Source: an uncultured bacterium (GTDB lineage Bacteria > Hydrogenedentota > Hydrogenedentia > Hydrogenedentales > CAILVY01). Taken from it: DNA of 64,000 nt. The translations under genes were made by a program, and so were the position numbers. Below the pieces are notes generated by a model. That model ran no database searches. It saw only the letters and a list, made by a program, of their open reading frames with translations, and had not been told where the DNA came from. Positions within the stretch are counted from its first letter, which is position 1. Each line of letters opens with the position of its first letter. The stretch is from NCBI GenBank assembly GCA_937951485.1, contig CALEDJ010000029.1, positions 68,589-132,588 of the forward strand. Reading direction: 5' to 3'. Shown in pieces: positions 56,086 to 64,000 of this stretch.

Positions 56086-57042
56086 ATGCCACTGAGGATT
56101 CGGATAGGCAGCCGGGGCAGTCGCCTGGCCCTGGCGCAGACGGCGCGGGTGAAGGCATTGCTGGTCTCTCGGCTGCCGGAGGCGGCGTTGGAAACTGTCG
56201 TCATAGACACCGAAGGCGACCGCATGGGCGCGGCGGCGCCGGCGGCGCCACGGCCGCCGGGCGCATTCACTTGCGCCGTGGACCGGGCGCTGCTGGAGGG
56301 ACGCATTGACGCGGCGGTGCATAGCCTCAAAGACATGCCAATCCGCCTGGACCCGGCCCTGACCATTGCGGCGACGCCTGAACGTGAAGACCCCCGGGAC
56401 GTATTTCTTTCCAGGAATAACGCAGGGCTTGCGGAATGTCCTTCAGGATGGGTGGTCGGCACGAGCAGCCCGCGTCGGCGGGCCTTCCTGCGGGCCACGC
56501 GCCCCGACCTGCGCGTCCGTCCCATCCGGGGAAACGTAGACACGCGCATACGCAAGATGCGCGAAGCAGGGGAGGTGGACGCCCTGATTCTCGCGGCCGC
56601 TGGTATGCGCCGCCTGCGTGCGGATGCGCCGCAAGCGGCATATCTTGACCCTGTTGTGTGGCCGCCCGCGCCTGGTCAGGGCGCGCTGGCCGTGGTCGTC
56701 CGGGTCGGCGATACATCGTTGCTTCCGTTGGTCCGGGGTATCGAGGATGAGGCGGTCCGGTGCGCAATTACGGCGGAGCGCGCCGTACTGATGGGGTTGG
56801 GCGGCGTATGCGGTGCGCCGCTGGGGGCTTATGCGGTCCTGGACGGCGGGCGCGTCGTGCTCCATGCCGCGCTGGCGGACCCGTGGGAAGGAACGATGGT
56901 GCGGGGCATGCGCGAAGGCGGGGCAGCCGAAGCGGAAGTGCTCGGCAAGACGCTGGCCGCCGAGTTGCTCCAGGGTGGCGGACAGGCCATTATGGACCAT
57001 GTGCGGCAACATCATGGAAAACCGTGGGATGAAGAAGGCTGA
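56086..57042 (+). CDS. hemC: Hydroxymethylbilane synthase (porphobilinogen deaminase)
   Basis: The protein has 318 residues; the start at 56086 follows AAAGGAGAACG. It has IGSRGSRLALAQ at the N-terminus, the conserved VHSLKDMP, VGTSSPRRRA and NVDTRIRKM loops, APGQGALAVV, and the dipyrromethane-cofactor Cys242 in LGGVCGAPLGAYA. It joins four porphobilinogens into hydroxymethylbilane. It is the first gene of a rightward tetrapyrrole operon and overlaps the next gene by 14 bp. Earlier in-frame ATGs lack sites. Confidence 0.95.
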   Translation: MPLRIRIGSRGSRLALAQTARVKALLVSRLPEAALETVVIDTEGDRMGAAAPAAPRPPGAFTCAVDRALLEGRIDAAVHSLKDMPIRLDPALTIAATPEREDPRDVFLSRNNAGLAECPSGWVVGTSSPRRRAFLRATRPDLRVRPIRGNVDTRIRKMREAGEVDALILAAAGMRRLRADAPQAAYLDPVVWPPAPGQGALAVVVRVGDTSLLPLVRGIEDEAVRCAITAERAVLMGLGGVCGAPLGAYAVLDGGRVVLHAALADPWEGTMVRGMREGGAAEAEVLGKTLAAELLQGGGQAIMDHVRQHHGKPWDEEG

Positions 57043-58609
57043 AGAAACAAACGCCCCGGCGTGTGCCGGCGGAATGGTGTGGCTTGTGGGGGCCGGTCCC
57101 GGCGATCCCGGGCTGTGCACCCTGCGCGCCGCGCAGTGCATTGGGGAAGCCGATGTGATTTTGTATGACGCCCTGGTGCATCCCAGGCTGCTGGACCACG
57201 CCGCCCCGGGCTGCGAATGCATTGCCACAGGCAAGCGCGCGGGCGGCGATGCCATAGATCAGGACGCCCTCAACGCCATGATGGCCGATTTTGCGCGGGC
57301 CGGGAAACGCGTCTGCCGCCTGAAAGGCGGCGACCCGTTTGTGCTGGGGCGCGGCGGGGAAGAGGCCGCGTATCTGCGCGCGCAGGGCATCCTTTTCGAG
57401 ATTGTTCCGGGCGTTACGTCGGCACTGGCAGCCCCTGCCTGCGCGGGTATCCCGGTCACGCACCGGGGCGTTTCCGCCGCCGTGCGCATCGTGTCGGGCC
57501 ATGAAGCGCCCGACAAGGACGCCGGCCAGGTGCGGTGGGATGCCGTGCGAGCGGACGGCGGGACGCTGGTCGTATTGATGGGACTGCGCCGTCTGGAGGC
57601 CATCACGGGGATGCTGATCGCGAACGGCTGGTCGCCGGAGACGCCCGCGGCGGTTGTCGCCCACGGGACATTGCCGTCACAGCGCACCGTGTGCGCGCCG
57701 TTGGCGCAGATCGCGCGCAGTGCGGCGGACCACGGCCTTGATGCCCCGGCGGTGCTGGTGGTCGGGGAGGTGGTGGGGTTGCGTGAACAGTTGGCATGGC
57801 TGGAGCAACGCCCGCTTTTCGGTCGCTGCATCATGGTGGTGCGGCCGCGCGCGCAGGCCGTGGAAACAGCCCGGGCGCTGGCCGACCTTGGCGCGGAGGC
57901 GCTGATTGCCCCCGTCATTCGCATTGAATTCGTGGCCGACTCCCCGGCCATGGCCGCCGCCGTGGGGCAATTGCCGCAAACCGATTGGGTCGTGTTTACC
58001 AGTGTGCACGGCGTGGACGCCCTGATGGCGTGCATTGCCCGCGCAGGCGGCGATGCGCGCATGTTTGGCGGGGTCCGCATTGCGGCGGTCGGTCCGGCAA
58101 CGGCGGCCCGGCTGGCAGCGCGCGGCCTGGCGGCGGACCTCGTGCCGGACCGCTACCTGACCGAAGCGCTTCCCGAAGCCCTGGCGGGGCGGGGCACGCT
58201 GGCGGGGCGGCGTATCATGCTTCCGCGTTCCGAAATCGCGGCATCCGCTCTCGCGGATGCCCTCCGCGCCTGCGGCGCGGCGGTGACGGAAGTCGCGGCG
58301 TACCGCGTGTTGCCGGGTGAACCGCTTGACGAAGCACTGCTGGAACGTCTGGAGCAGGGCCGCGTGGACCTTGTGCTTTTTGCCAGCCCCTCGGAGGTGG
58401 ATGGCTTCATCGCGGCGGTGCCGTCGGAGCGCCGGGAAGGCACGCTGCCGCGCATCACGGCGGCGGCCATCGGCCCGGTGACGGAGCGCGCGCTGCGCGC
58501 AGCCGGATTCGCCGTGGCGCTGTCCGCGTCGGAACACAGCATGCCGGGATTTATCCGGGCCGTCTGTGATTATTTCGCCCGGGGTCCCCGGGGAGAAGGA
58601 CTTGTGTAA
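57029..58609 (+). CDS. Uroporphyrinogen-III C-methyltransferase / uroporphyrinogen-III synthase fusion
   Basis: A 526-residue fusion. Residues ~1-260 are CobA-type SAM methyltransferase: VWLVGAGPGDPGLCTLRAAQ, DVILYDALVHPRLLD, RLKGGDPFVLGRGGEEA, VPGVTSALAAPACAGIPVTH. Residues ~265-520 are HemD-type uroporphyrinogen-III synthase: WVVFTSVHGVDAL, RIAAVGPATAARLAARGL and LVLFASPSEVDGFI. It closes and rearranges hydroxymethylbilane to uroporphyrinogen III and methylates it to precorrin-2, the branch point to siroheme and cobalamin. The start at 57029 lies inside the end of hemC; 57014 is an alternative. Fusion of these activities is known in several bacterial groups. Confidence 0.93.
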   Translation: MKKAEETNAPACAGGMVWLVGAGPGDPGLCTLRAAQCIGEADVILYDALVHPRLLDHAAPGCECIATGKRAGGDAIDQDALNAMMADFARAGKRVCRLKGGDPFVLGRGGEEAAYLRAQGILFEIVPGVTSALAAPACAGIPVTHRGVSAAVRIVSGHEAPDKDAGQVRWDAVRADGGTLVVLMGLRRLEAITGMLIANGWSPETPAAVVAHGTLPSQRTVCAPLAQIARSAADHGLDAPAVLVVGEVVGLREQLAWLEQRPLFGRCIMVVRPRAQAVETARALADLGAEALIAPVIRIEFVADSPAMAAAVGQLPQTDWVVFTSVHGVDALMACIARAGGDARMFGGVRIAAVGPATAARLAARGLAADLVPDRYLTEALPEALAGRGTLAGRRIMLPRSEIAASALADALRACGAAVTEVAAYRVLPGEPLDEALLERLEQGRVDLVLFASPSEVDGFIAAVPSERREGTLPRITAAAIGPVTERALRAAGFAVALSASEHSMPGFIRAVCDYFARGPRGEGLV

Positions 58610-59601
58610 TGCCATATCCGGATACCCGTTTGAGGCGCTTGCGGCAACATCCCGCCGCACGGCGCATGCTGCAGGAATACCGCATCGCGCCGGATAATTT
58701 TGTGCTCCCGCTGTTCGTGCATGGCGGAAGCGGCGACCGGCGGGAAATTGACGCCATGCCCGGCGTATTCCACCATTCTCCGGACATGGCGGCGGAAGCG
58801 GCGGCGGAAACCTTTGATGCCGGGGTGCCTGCGGTGCTTCTTTTTGGCGTGCCGGACCGTAAAGATGCGGCCGGGTCCGCCGCATGGGCGGAAGACGGCC
58901 CTGTGTGCCGAAGCATTGAGTCTATCAAGCGGCGCAGTCCGGACATCCATGTTTTCACCGATGTCTGCCTCTGCGCCTACACCGAGCACGGCCATTGCGG
59001 GGTGCTTGCGCCGGATGCGGGTGAATCCTGTCGCGTTGACAACGACGCCACCCTGCCGTTGTTGGCGCGGATGGCCTGCGCGCATGCCCGCGCCGGGGCC
59101 GACGCCGTCGCCCCCTCCGACATGATGGATGGTCGCGTGCGCGCCATTCGTCGCGCCCTGGATGATGCGGGTTTCGCAGAGGTGGCCATCATGGCCTACA
59201 GCGCCAAGTACGCTTCGGCGTTTTATGGGCCGTTCCGCGAAGCGGCCGATTCCGCGCCGCGCGCGGGAGACCGATCGGGCTACCAGATGGACCCCGCCAA
59301 TGTGCGCGAAGCCATGCGCGAGATCGCGCTGGACATCGAGGAAGGCGCGGACATCGTCATGGTGAAGCCCGCCCTGCCCTGTCTCGATATTATCCGGCGC
59401 GCCGCCGAGCGCTTTGATGCGCCCATTGCCGCCTATCAGGTCTCCGGCGAATATGCCATGATCAAGGCCGCCGCCGCGCGCGGCTGGATGGACGAAAAAC
59501 GCGCCGTGCTCGAATCCCTCACCGCGATCCGGCGCGCCGGCGCGCAGATCATCATCACCTACTGGGCGGCGGATGCCGCGCGCTGGTGCGCGCGGCGGTA
59601 G
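58609..59601 (+). CDS. hemB: Delta-aminolevulinic acid dehydratase (porphobilinogen synthase)
   Basis: The protein has 330 residues with the start overlapping the upstream stop as TAATG. Active-site lysines Lys200 (AYSAKYASAFYGPF) and Lys253 (MVKPALPCLDI) are present, and the zinc site Cys120-x-Cys122-x7-Cys130 (DVCLCAYTEHGHCG) is intact, so it is a zinc-type enzyme. It condenses two aminolevulinates to porphobilinogen, upstream of HemC. It is the last gene of the hemC-cobA/hemD-hemB run; hemA and hemL are not in the window. It converges on the lyase-like gene with a 64-bp gap. Confidence 0.95.
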   Translation: MPYPDTRLRRLRQHPAARRMLQEYRIAPDNFVLPLFVHGGSGDRREIDAMPGVFHHSPDMAAEAAAETFDAGVPAVLLFGVPDRKDAAGSAAWAEDGPVCRSIESIKRRSPDIHVFTDVCLCAYTEHGHCGVLAPDAGESCRVDNDATLPLLARMACAHARAGADAVAPSDMMDGRVRAIRRALDDAGFAEVAIMAYSAKYASAFYGPFREAADSAPRAGDRSGYQMDPANVREAMREIALDIEEGADIVMVKPALPCLDIIRRAAERFDAPIAAYQVSGEYAMIKAAAARGWMDEKRAVLESLTAIRRAGAQIIITYWAADAARWCARR

Positions 59602-59665
59602 ATAAAAGAAGTATTTCTCCGCCATGCCCGCAAAATGCAATCATCCGGGCAAATATCGGGGGCGC

Positions 59666-62629
59666 TTATTTGCTCGTTTGGTTCATATAGACCAGACCCC
59701 AGTTCAGGGAATTCACCAGCCCCTTCGTGTCAATGTAAACAGGCGGGTCGTCCTCCCAGTGCGGGTCAATTGTTCCCGTGGCGTAGCACATGGCCGCTGC
59801 ATCCAGGAAGCGCGTTTCACCCGAATACTTGTAGGCATAGGCGAGCGAATCGGCCATGGTCAGCGCCCAGTTGTTGATTTCAAGATACACGTCCCAGTCC
59901 GGCGCAAAGAACCAGAAAGCGTTGCGGGCGGCGGCGCGGCCCGGACGGTACTCGGTCATAAAGTGATTCCGGGTGAAATCGCCGTAGGCCACCAATGCAT
60001 TGGCCACGCCCAAATCGTCGGTGAGGCCGTATTCGGCGCAGAAATCCAAATAACGACCCAGGGTCCACACGACCTGGGCATAGCCGAAATTGCTGAGCCA
60101 TTCTTCATCCCGGCGATAGTTGAGCGGGTCGGCCATCCAGGTTTTGGTGGAGAGGTCGGCGGTTTTGCCCACGATGTTGCGCAGCGCCGTGAGCCAGCGG
60201 GAATCGCCGGTTTGACGGTAGCCTTCGATGTATCCGAAGATGAGGTTGGCCCGCTCGCGGTGGAACACCGGGGTGTCGAAGTTGCTGAACTCCGACATGT
60301 TCAGCATGGATTCCAAGCCTTCCCTGGGCACTTCCAGGAACCGCCGTTCGCCGGTGAGATAATAGGCCAGCAGTAAATCCGGCACGCCGAAGAACAGGTC
60401 CACCGAGGGGGAATTGAAGTTGCGGTTGGGATTGATGTTTCCGGGCTCGTCGTGTTCGCTGTGACCGAAACAGGCGCCGTGGCACCAGTGCTGGACGCCC
60501 TCGTCGGGGATGTGCAGATAGTCAATGTCGGCGAGGTGCCACGCGCTGGGCCTGGCAAGGTCCAGCCAGCGCGGATCGCCGGAACGGCAGAACTGGATCA
60601 GCATGCCGTACAGATACCAGTATTTGAGGTTCATCTGTCCCGCGTGAGAGGGACCGAACGCCTCATAATCGAGCGGTACGTCGCCGTAGTCCTGCCAGCC
60701 GTAGAAGTTAGAGGTCTCCAGAATTTCGCGCAGGGTGCGGTTGCCAAAAGAGGGATCATCCACTTCCGGATCAAAATCGGGGTTCGGCTCGAAGGCCACG
60801 CGCACATGGCGTTCATATAACGACCACGCGGTAAAGTCTTCTGCGGGAATTTCTTCAATCGCGCCCGTGCCGGTATACCATGCGGGTGGCGCAATTCCCA
60901 TCAGCGGTTGGTTGAATGCGGCGGCCATTCGCGCCGATTCAGCCGCGCTGGGCGCACCAACCCCGAAGTGGTAGAGGATGCTGTGGGTTTTCTCCTCGCC
61001 GACGCGGAAGTTGTGGCGGAACTGCACACCGTTCGGGAAAAGTTCGACACGCAAGGTTCCGTCTTCCGCCACGGCGAGGGCTTTCGGGAAGTTCTGCCAG
61101 AAATCGCGCACGGCGGCGGTTACATGCGCCCCCGGCGCTCCGGTGCGCGACGCGCACATCCAGCCAAGCGCCTGCGATCCGGACGCGCCGCCGGGCAGGT
61201 CATCGCCGGTGATTTCGTAGCCCGGCAGCGTGCAATAGGATTGCAGCCGAGGATGTGCGGATGCCTCCATGTCGGGCCAGCCGACCAGCCCCACGTAATT
61301 GTCCCATGCCGCCGTTCCGCTGGAATCCTGGTAGAGGCGAAGAGGCGCAGAAAGCGTGGCGATATCCACGGCGTTTTCCGTCAATGCCCGCATTGGACCT
61401 TCATCCGCAAGCCGAAGATTCAGGCTGAGGCTGCCGATATACACGCTGTTCGGGCCGCCCTGTTCGTGCACGTTGGTGGGTTGCCCCCAGTCGCCCTCGA
61501 CCACCGGGTGGTTGTTTTCCACCGTGAAATCAACTCGAACGCTGGAAGACCCGGCGTAGAAATGCAGCCGTGCGCGGAAATCCAGCAAGGCGCGGGCGCT
61601 TGCGTCCAGAATACTGCCTTCCACTTTGATGAGAGCGCACAGGGGGCCGGCGCGTTCGACAGTCGTGCGGGTTGTTCGCGCTGTGAAATCCGGCGTGGCG
61701 CCGCCGACAATGCTGTCTGCGCCCGCGGGCGCATAGGCGATCGCCTGCGCAGCGGCGAGCGGATGCAGCAGCGAGTGGCCGCCGACAGTCACCTGGTCAA
61801 AGAGATTGAAACCCGCCGTGGTGTTAATCGCAAATAGGGCCGCGCCGCTGTCCACAGTGACCAAGCCCGGCGTTTCGTCGTCAATGGTGACAGGCGTCGC
61901 CGGCGCGGGGCCGGGTCCCAGTTGATCCAATTCCAAAGTCTGGGAAGCGGCCGCTGCCAAGGTTGCCTGATAAGCAACAAGGACCCATTTCGCCGGTGCG
62001 CTCGTGTCGCCCACGTGGCTTCCCCACCGCGCCAGCGTCTCGAACTGGGCCGGAACCGCTGATCCGCCGTGGATGCGCAGTCGCAACGTCGAGAGGTCGG
62101 TGACGTTCCATGAACGCGGCAGGGGCACACCGAAACTCACATATTCCCGGCTGCGGTTCACGCCAGCGCGCTCCTGTACGGTCAATAACACCGAATCACC
62201 CAGTTCGTTTTCCCCTTCCCCTTCTCCCTCGCCTTCCCCTTCCCCTTCTGCCTCACCGGGGATATTGGGACAAAACCCATCCTCCGTGCCTTCGCAAGCG
62301 TAGTAGCCGCCGGAATTGCAGAATTGTATCGCGCGAAGCAGTTCACTGAGGCTGATACGCCAATTTTGCGGATTGTAATCCGAATCATGCGCGTCGCAGG
62401 CTTGCGCGCCGACATCCTCTCCTGGCGCATAGCCGTCCTCGGTGCCCTCCTGACAATGCAGCCCGCCGCTGTCGTAGAACTGGATAAGGCGTAACAGTTC
62501 GCCGAGAGAAATCAAGCCGTTCCGGTTTGTGTCCGCGCCGTGATAGACCGCACCATGCGCATTGGCGGCCATGATGATCAGCGCCGCCGCAAGGCCGCCC
62601 AATGGTTGAATCCTGAAAGCGGCTCCCAT
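59666..62629 (-). CDS. Secreted PcRGLX/YetA-like polysaccharide lyase-type protein with N-terminal paired SELLR module
   Basis: The protein has 987 residues; the start at 62629 follows GGAGGGTACCGTC. A signal peptide (RIQPLGGLAAALIIMAANAHG) is followed by two SELLR half-modules (DTNRNGLISLGELLRLIQFY...GGLHC...TEDGY and [20 protein letters not shown]...GGYYAC...TEDGFC) and a short (Glu-Gly)n linker at ~133-146. The main part resembles exo-rhamnogalacturonan lyase family proteins: a RIFT-barrel-like domain (LTVQERAGVNRSREYVSFGV), a beta-sandwich (RARLHFYAGSSSVRVDFTVE) and a large alpha/alpha-toroid (YLYGMLIQFCRSGDPRWLDL, GYIEGYRQTGDSRWLTALRN). It probably attacks pectin-like rhamnogalacturonan. 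Catalytic residues were not assigned. Confidence 0.8.
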   Translation of the reverse strand: MGAAFRIQPLGGLAAALIIMAANAHGAVYHGADTNRNGLISLGELLRLIQFYDSGGLHCQEGTEDGYAPGEDVGAQACDAHDSDYNPQNWRISLSELLRAIQFCNSGGYYACEGTEDGFCPNIPGEAEGEGEGEGEGEGENELGDSVLLTVQERAGVNRSREYVSFGVPLPRSWNVTDLSTLRLRIHGGSAVPAQFETLARWGSHVGDTSAPAKWVLVAYQATLAAAASQTLELDQLGPGPAPATPVTIDDETPGLVTVDSGAALFAINTTAGFNLFDQVTVGGHSLLHPLAAAQAIAYAPAGADSIVGGATPDFTARTTRTTVERAGPLCALIKVEGSILDASARALLDFRARLHFYAGSSSVRVDFTVENNHPVVEGDWGQPTNVHEQGGPNSVYIGSLSLNLRLADEGPMRALTENAVDIATLSAPLRLYQDSSGTAAWDNYVGLVGWPDMEASAHPRLQSYCTLPGYEITGDDLPGGASGSQALGWMCASRTGAPGAHVTAAVRDFWQNFPKALAVAEDGTLRVELFPNGVQFRHNFRVGEEKTHSILYHFGVGAPSAAESARMAAAFNQPLMGIAPPAWYTGTGAIEEIPAEDFTAWSLYERHVRVAFEPNPDFDPEVDDPSFGNRTLREILETSNFYGWQDYGDVPLDYEAFGPSHAGQMNLKYWYLYGMLIQFCRSGDPRWLDLARPSAWHLADIDYLHIPDEGVQHWCHGACFGHSEHDEPGNINPNRNFNSPSVDLFFGVPDLLLAYYLTGERRFLEVPREGLESMLNMSEFSNFDTPVFHRERANLIFGYIEGYRQTGDSRWLTALRNIVGKTADLSTKTWMADPLNYRRDEEWLSNFGYAQVVWTLGRYLDFCAEYGLTDDLGVANALVAYGDFTRNHFMTEYRPGRAAARNAFWFFAPDWDVYLEINNWALTMADSLAYAYKYSGETRFLDAAAMCYATGTIDPHWEDDPPVYIDTKGLVNSLNWGLVYMNQTSK

Positions 62630-62693
62630 GACGGTACCCTCCATCTCTTCTGTTCGTGAACAGCGTACGCATGGACATAAAACTTCATAAATA

Positions 62694-62722
62694 ATAATAT
62701 ACCACTTTATAAAAAGAGTCAA
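62694..62722 (-). promoter_or_regulatory. Sigma-70-like promoter of the lyase-like gene
   Basis: On the minus strand TTGACT (62722-62717) is followed after 17 bases by TATTAT (62699-62694). The region is AT-rich. The leader would be about 60 bases. A family A element begins only eight bases upstream of the -35. Confidence 0.55.
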
Positions 62723-62729
62723 TGAGCAT

Positions 62730-63187
62730 CAGTGTTGTCCAAAATATTGTGAGTTCCGAGAAAAGCCTTTTTGGCATAGTAACCGTTGCCCTCACCCCAC
62801 CCCTCTCCCGGCGGGAGAGGGCGCCAAGCCGGTCTTTTTCTATGGCGTCTGCCAGCCGCGCTCCTCTGCCGGAGGGAATTGTGAGTTCCGAGAAAAGCCT
62901 TTTTGGCATAGTAACCGTTGCCCTCACCCCACCCCTCTCCCGGCGGGAGAGGGCGTATATGACCAACCCTGAGGCATGCTGTCGCTCCCTCTCCCTCCGG
63001 GAGAGGGGTGGGGTGAGGGGAAACAACACGGGACGCCCTGGTAAAGGGATCAATGATATCTCAGGAATCCCCAAGCAGAGGTTTACGCATAGGACAAGGC
63101 CGGCACATCATCTTGATTTTACAGGATTCTCAAAGGGTTCTGGCCATATTTTTTCATTCCCTTGACAACCTGTTTTGGACAACACTG
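62730..63187. repeat. Family A miniature element, composite copy 2
   Basis: The left end CAGTGTTGTCCAAAATATTG (62730) is exactly inverted at the right end (63173-63187, reverse complement CAGTGTTGTCCAAAA). Inside, the left arm is present twice: GAGTTCCGAGAAAAGCC at about 62751 and 62882, each followed by TTTTTGGCATAGTAACCG and CCCTCACCCCACCCCTCTCC. One right-hand GGGAGAGGGGTGGGGTGAGG occurs near 62998. The structure suggests insertion of one copy into another or a partial duplication. The 62630-63107 gap is thus explained by the lyase promoter and this element. Confidence 0.7.
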
Positions 63188-64000
63188 ACTGGCCATAAAA
63201 TATGATGATGCTCCTGTTTTGGCAAAGAAGCGTGACGCGGGGTTTTCGCCGTGGCTTTGGTTTTCTGCCGCGAAACCAGAGGGTGCTTTCCCATCCCGGA
63301 GGCATGTGCAACTGGAGGATCCAGACACGCTCCTGCCCTACGTTTTGATTCCAATTGGTGGCCCACACAATCTTTGAACCATCGTTGGATATGGTCGCTT
63401 GGGTTTCTTCCCAGTTAGAACCGGTTGTCCCATATATCTTGGCCAGATAAAAGACGCGGGGCGCTGCGGGGTCGAGGCGCACCAGTGTGATTTTACGATC
63501 CAGCCCGTTCTGTTCGGGGGCGCCGAGCGGGGTCTCGGTGGATACGACGGCGTAGCCGGGATGATTGCAGGAGATATGCACGCCGCTTTGAAATCGGATG
63601 GGAGAATGGTGATCGTAGTAGAGATATATGAGCGGGACGCGGTTTGTACCGTCATAGCCCCCGCCGGGTTCAAGAATGGGCCGCGTCGTCCAGTCTATCG
63701 GGATAGGGTCAATGTAATCAGTGCGATTGTTCTGCATCACGATCACCTCGTTGCCATGCGCGTCCAATCCGACGTGCGCGTGGGCGGTCGTGTAGTCCAA
63801 CCGATGAAACTGTGTCAGTTCCCGGTTCGCCATGGTCAGTCCGGTGAGGTTTCCGCCGTTGTCCCAATCGCCTCCGATGAGCACGTAATTTCCAAGTGGC
63901 GACATGCCCACCCAGTCAATAAGTGATTCGCTGCGGGATACCGTATGGAGGCCGAGAATCCGGTCGGCGTTCCGGTCCCAGCAAAAAATGCAGCGGAGCC
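63108..64000 (-). CDS. Beta-propeller-like protein, N-terminus outside window, 3' end inside a repeat
   Basis: The frame is open to the window edge at 64000, so the start is missing. The visible ~297 residues look like blades of a TolB/DPP6-type propeller: GNYVLIGGDWDNGGNL, TTAHAHVGLDAHGNEVIVMQ, SGVHISCNHPGYAVVSTET and EETQATISNDGSKIVWATNW. The last ~26 codons (SVLSKTGCQGNEKIWPEPFE and onward) are translated from the end of the family A element, so the natural C-terminus has probably been replaced by an insertion. Function unknown; likely extracellular. Confidence 0.65.
   Translation of the reverse strand, partial: LRCIFCWDRNADRILGLHTVSRSESLIDWVGMSPLGNYVLIGGDWDNGGNLTGLTMANRELTQFHRLDYTTAHAHVGLDAHGNEVIVMQNNRTDYIDPIPIDWTTRPILEPGGGYDGTNRVPLIYLYYDHHSPIRFQSGVHISCNHPGYAVVSTETPLGAPEQNGLDRKITLVRLDPAAPRVFYLAKIYGTTGSNWEETQATISNDGSKIVWATNWNQNVGQERVWILQLHMPPGWESTLWFRGRKPKPRRKPRVTLLCQNRSIIIFYGQSVLSKTGCQGNEKIWPEPFENPVKSR

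Overview
The window looks like a chromosomal segment of a GC-rich, Gram-negative-type bacterium, most likely a member of Hydrogenedentota (Candidatus Hydrogenedentes) or a close Planctomycetota/Lentisphaerota-like lineage. The pointers are large secreted proteins with glutamate-glycine repeat linkers and paired 'SELLRxIQF...GGY...TEDGF' modules, three type IV-like prepilins of the DUF1559 kind, FG-GAP/VCBS proteins and SGNH, fucosidase-like and rhamnogalacturonan-lyase-like enzymes. The assignment rests on protein style only. No rRNA or tRNA gene was recognised, and there is no phage or plasmid core.

Layout. 1-5.1 kb: tail of a TPR protein, then a leftward unit of ABC ATPase, ABC permease and two FG-GAP proteins; the last three genes are coupled by ATGA overlaps. 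5.2-11.6 kb: lipoprotein, Tat-exported aldo/keto reductase, ADP-forming acyl-CoA synthetase fused to a GNAT domain, SGNH-like protein, DUF2179 protein. 11.8-14.7 kb: three nucleotide-sugar enzymes (UDP-sugar epimerase, gmd, rmd-like). 14.9-18.2 kb: yebC-ruvC-ruvA-ruvB. 18.3-22.8 kb: an 840-residue repeat/CHRD/EG-linker protein and a lipoprotein with two SmpA/OmlA-like repeats. 23.2-25.6 kb: response regulator, orphan nikR, radical SAM/SPASM protein. 25.8-28.6 kb: glnB-glnA with a sigma-54 type promoter, and a DUF4282 protein. 29.0-33.5 kb: crotonase, prepilin, response regulator coupled to an FHA-GAF histidine kinase. 33.5-40.2 kb: CCA-adding enzyme, DUF2339 membrane protein, C45-type Ntn hydrolase, a 57-residue membrane protein and a decayed gamma-glutamyltransferase. 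40.2-44.8 kb: methyltransferase, DegT aminotransferase, GT2, hexapeptide acyltransferase, DUF2804 protein. 45-48.3 kb: PAS histidine kinase and two more prepilins. 48.3-49.4 kb: a repeat-filled intergenic region. 49.4-55.8 kb: transketolase, fucosidase-like protein, metF, Mpo1-like protein, cysH. 56-59.6 kb: hemC, cobA-hemD fusion, hemB. 59.7-64 kb: rhamnogalacturonan-lyase-like protein, then a beta-propeller-like gene cut by the window edge.

Working connections. hemC, cobA/hemD and hemB lie head-to-tail with overlaps and make uroporphyrinogen III and precorrin-2. The divergent neighbour cysH belongs to sulfate assimilation, whose sulfite reductase needs siroheme, which is made from precorrin-2. 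glnB and glnA form a nitrogen-control pair. The two EG-linker proteins share a terminal paired module that may sort or anchor them.

The intergenic DNA is unusually rich in small non-coding repeats: a REPIN-like doublet, two miniature inverted-repeat families (A and B, two copies each), a purine/pyrimidine mirror element, a 21-bp tandem array and an expanded 48-bp array. One family A copy supplies the 3' end of a coding sequence.
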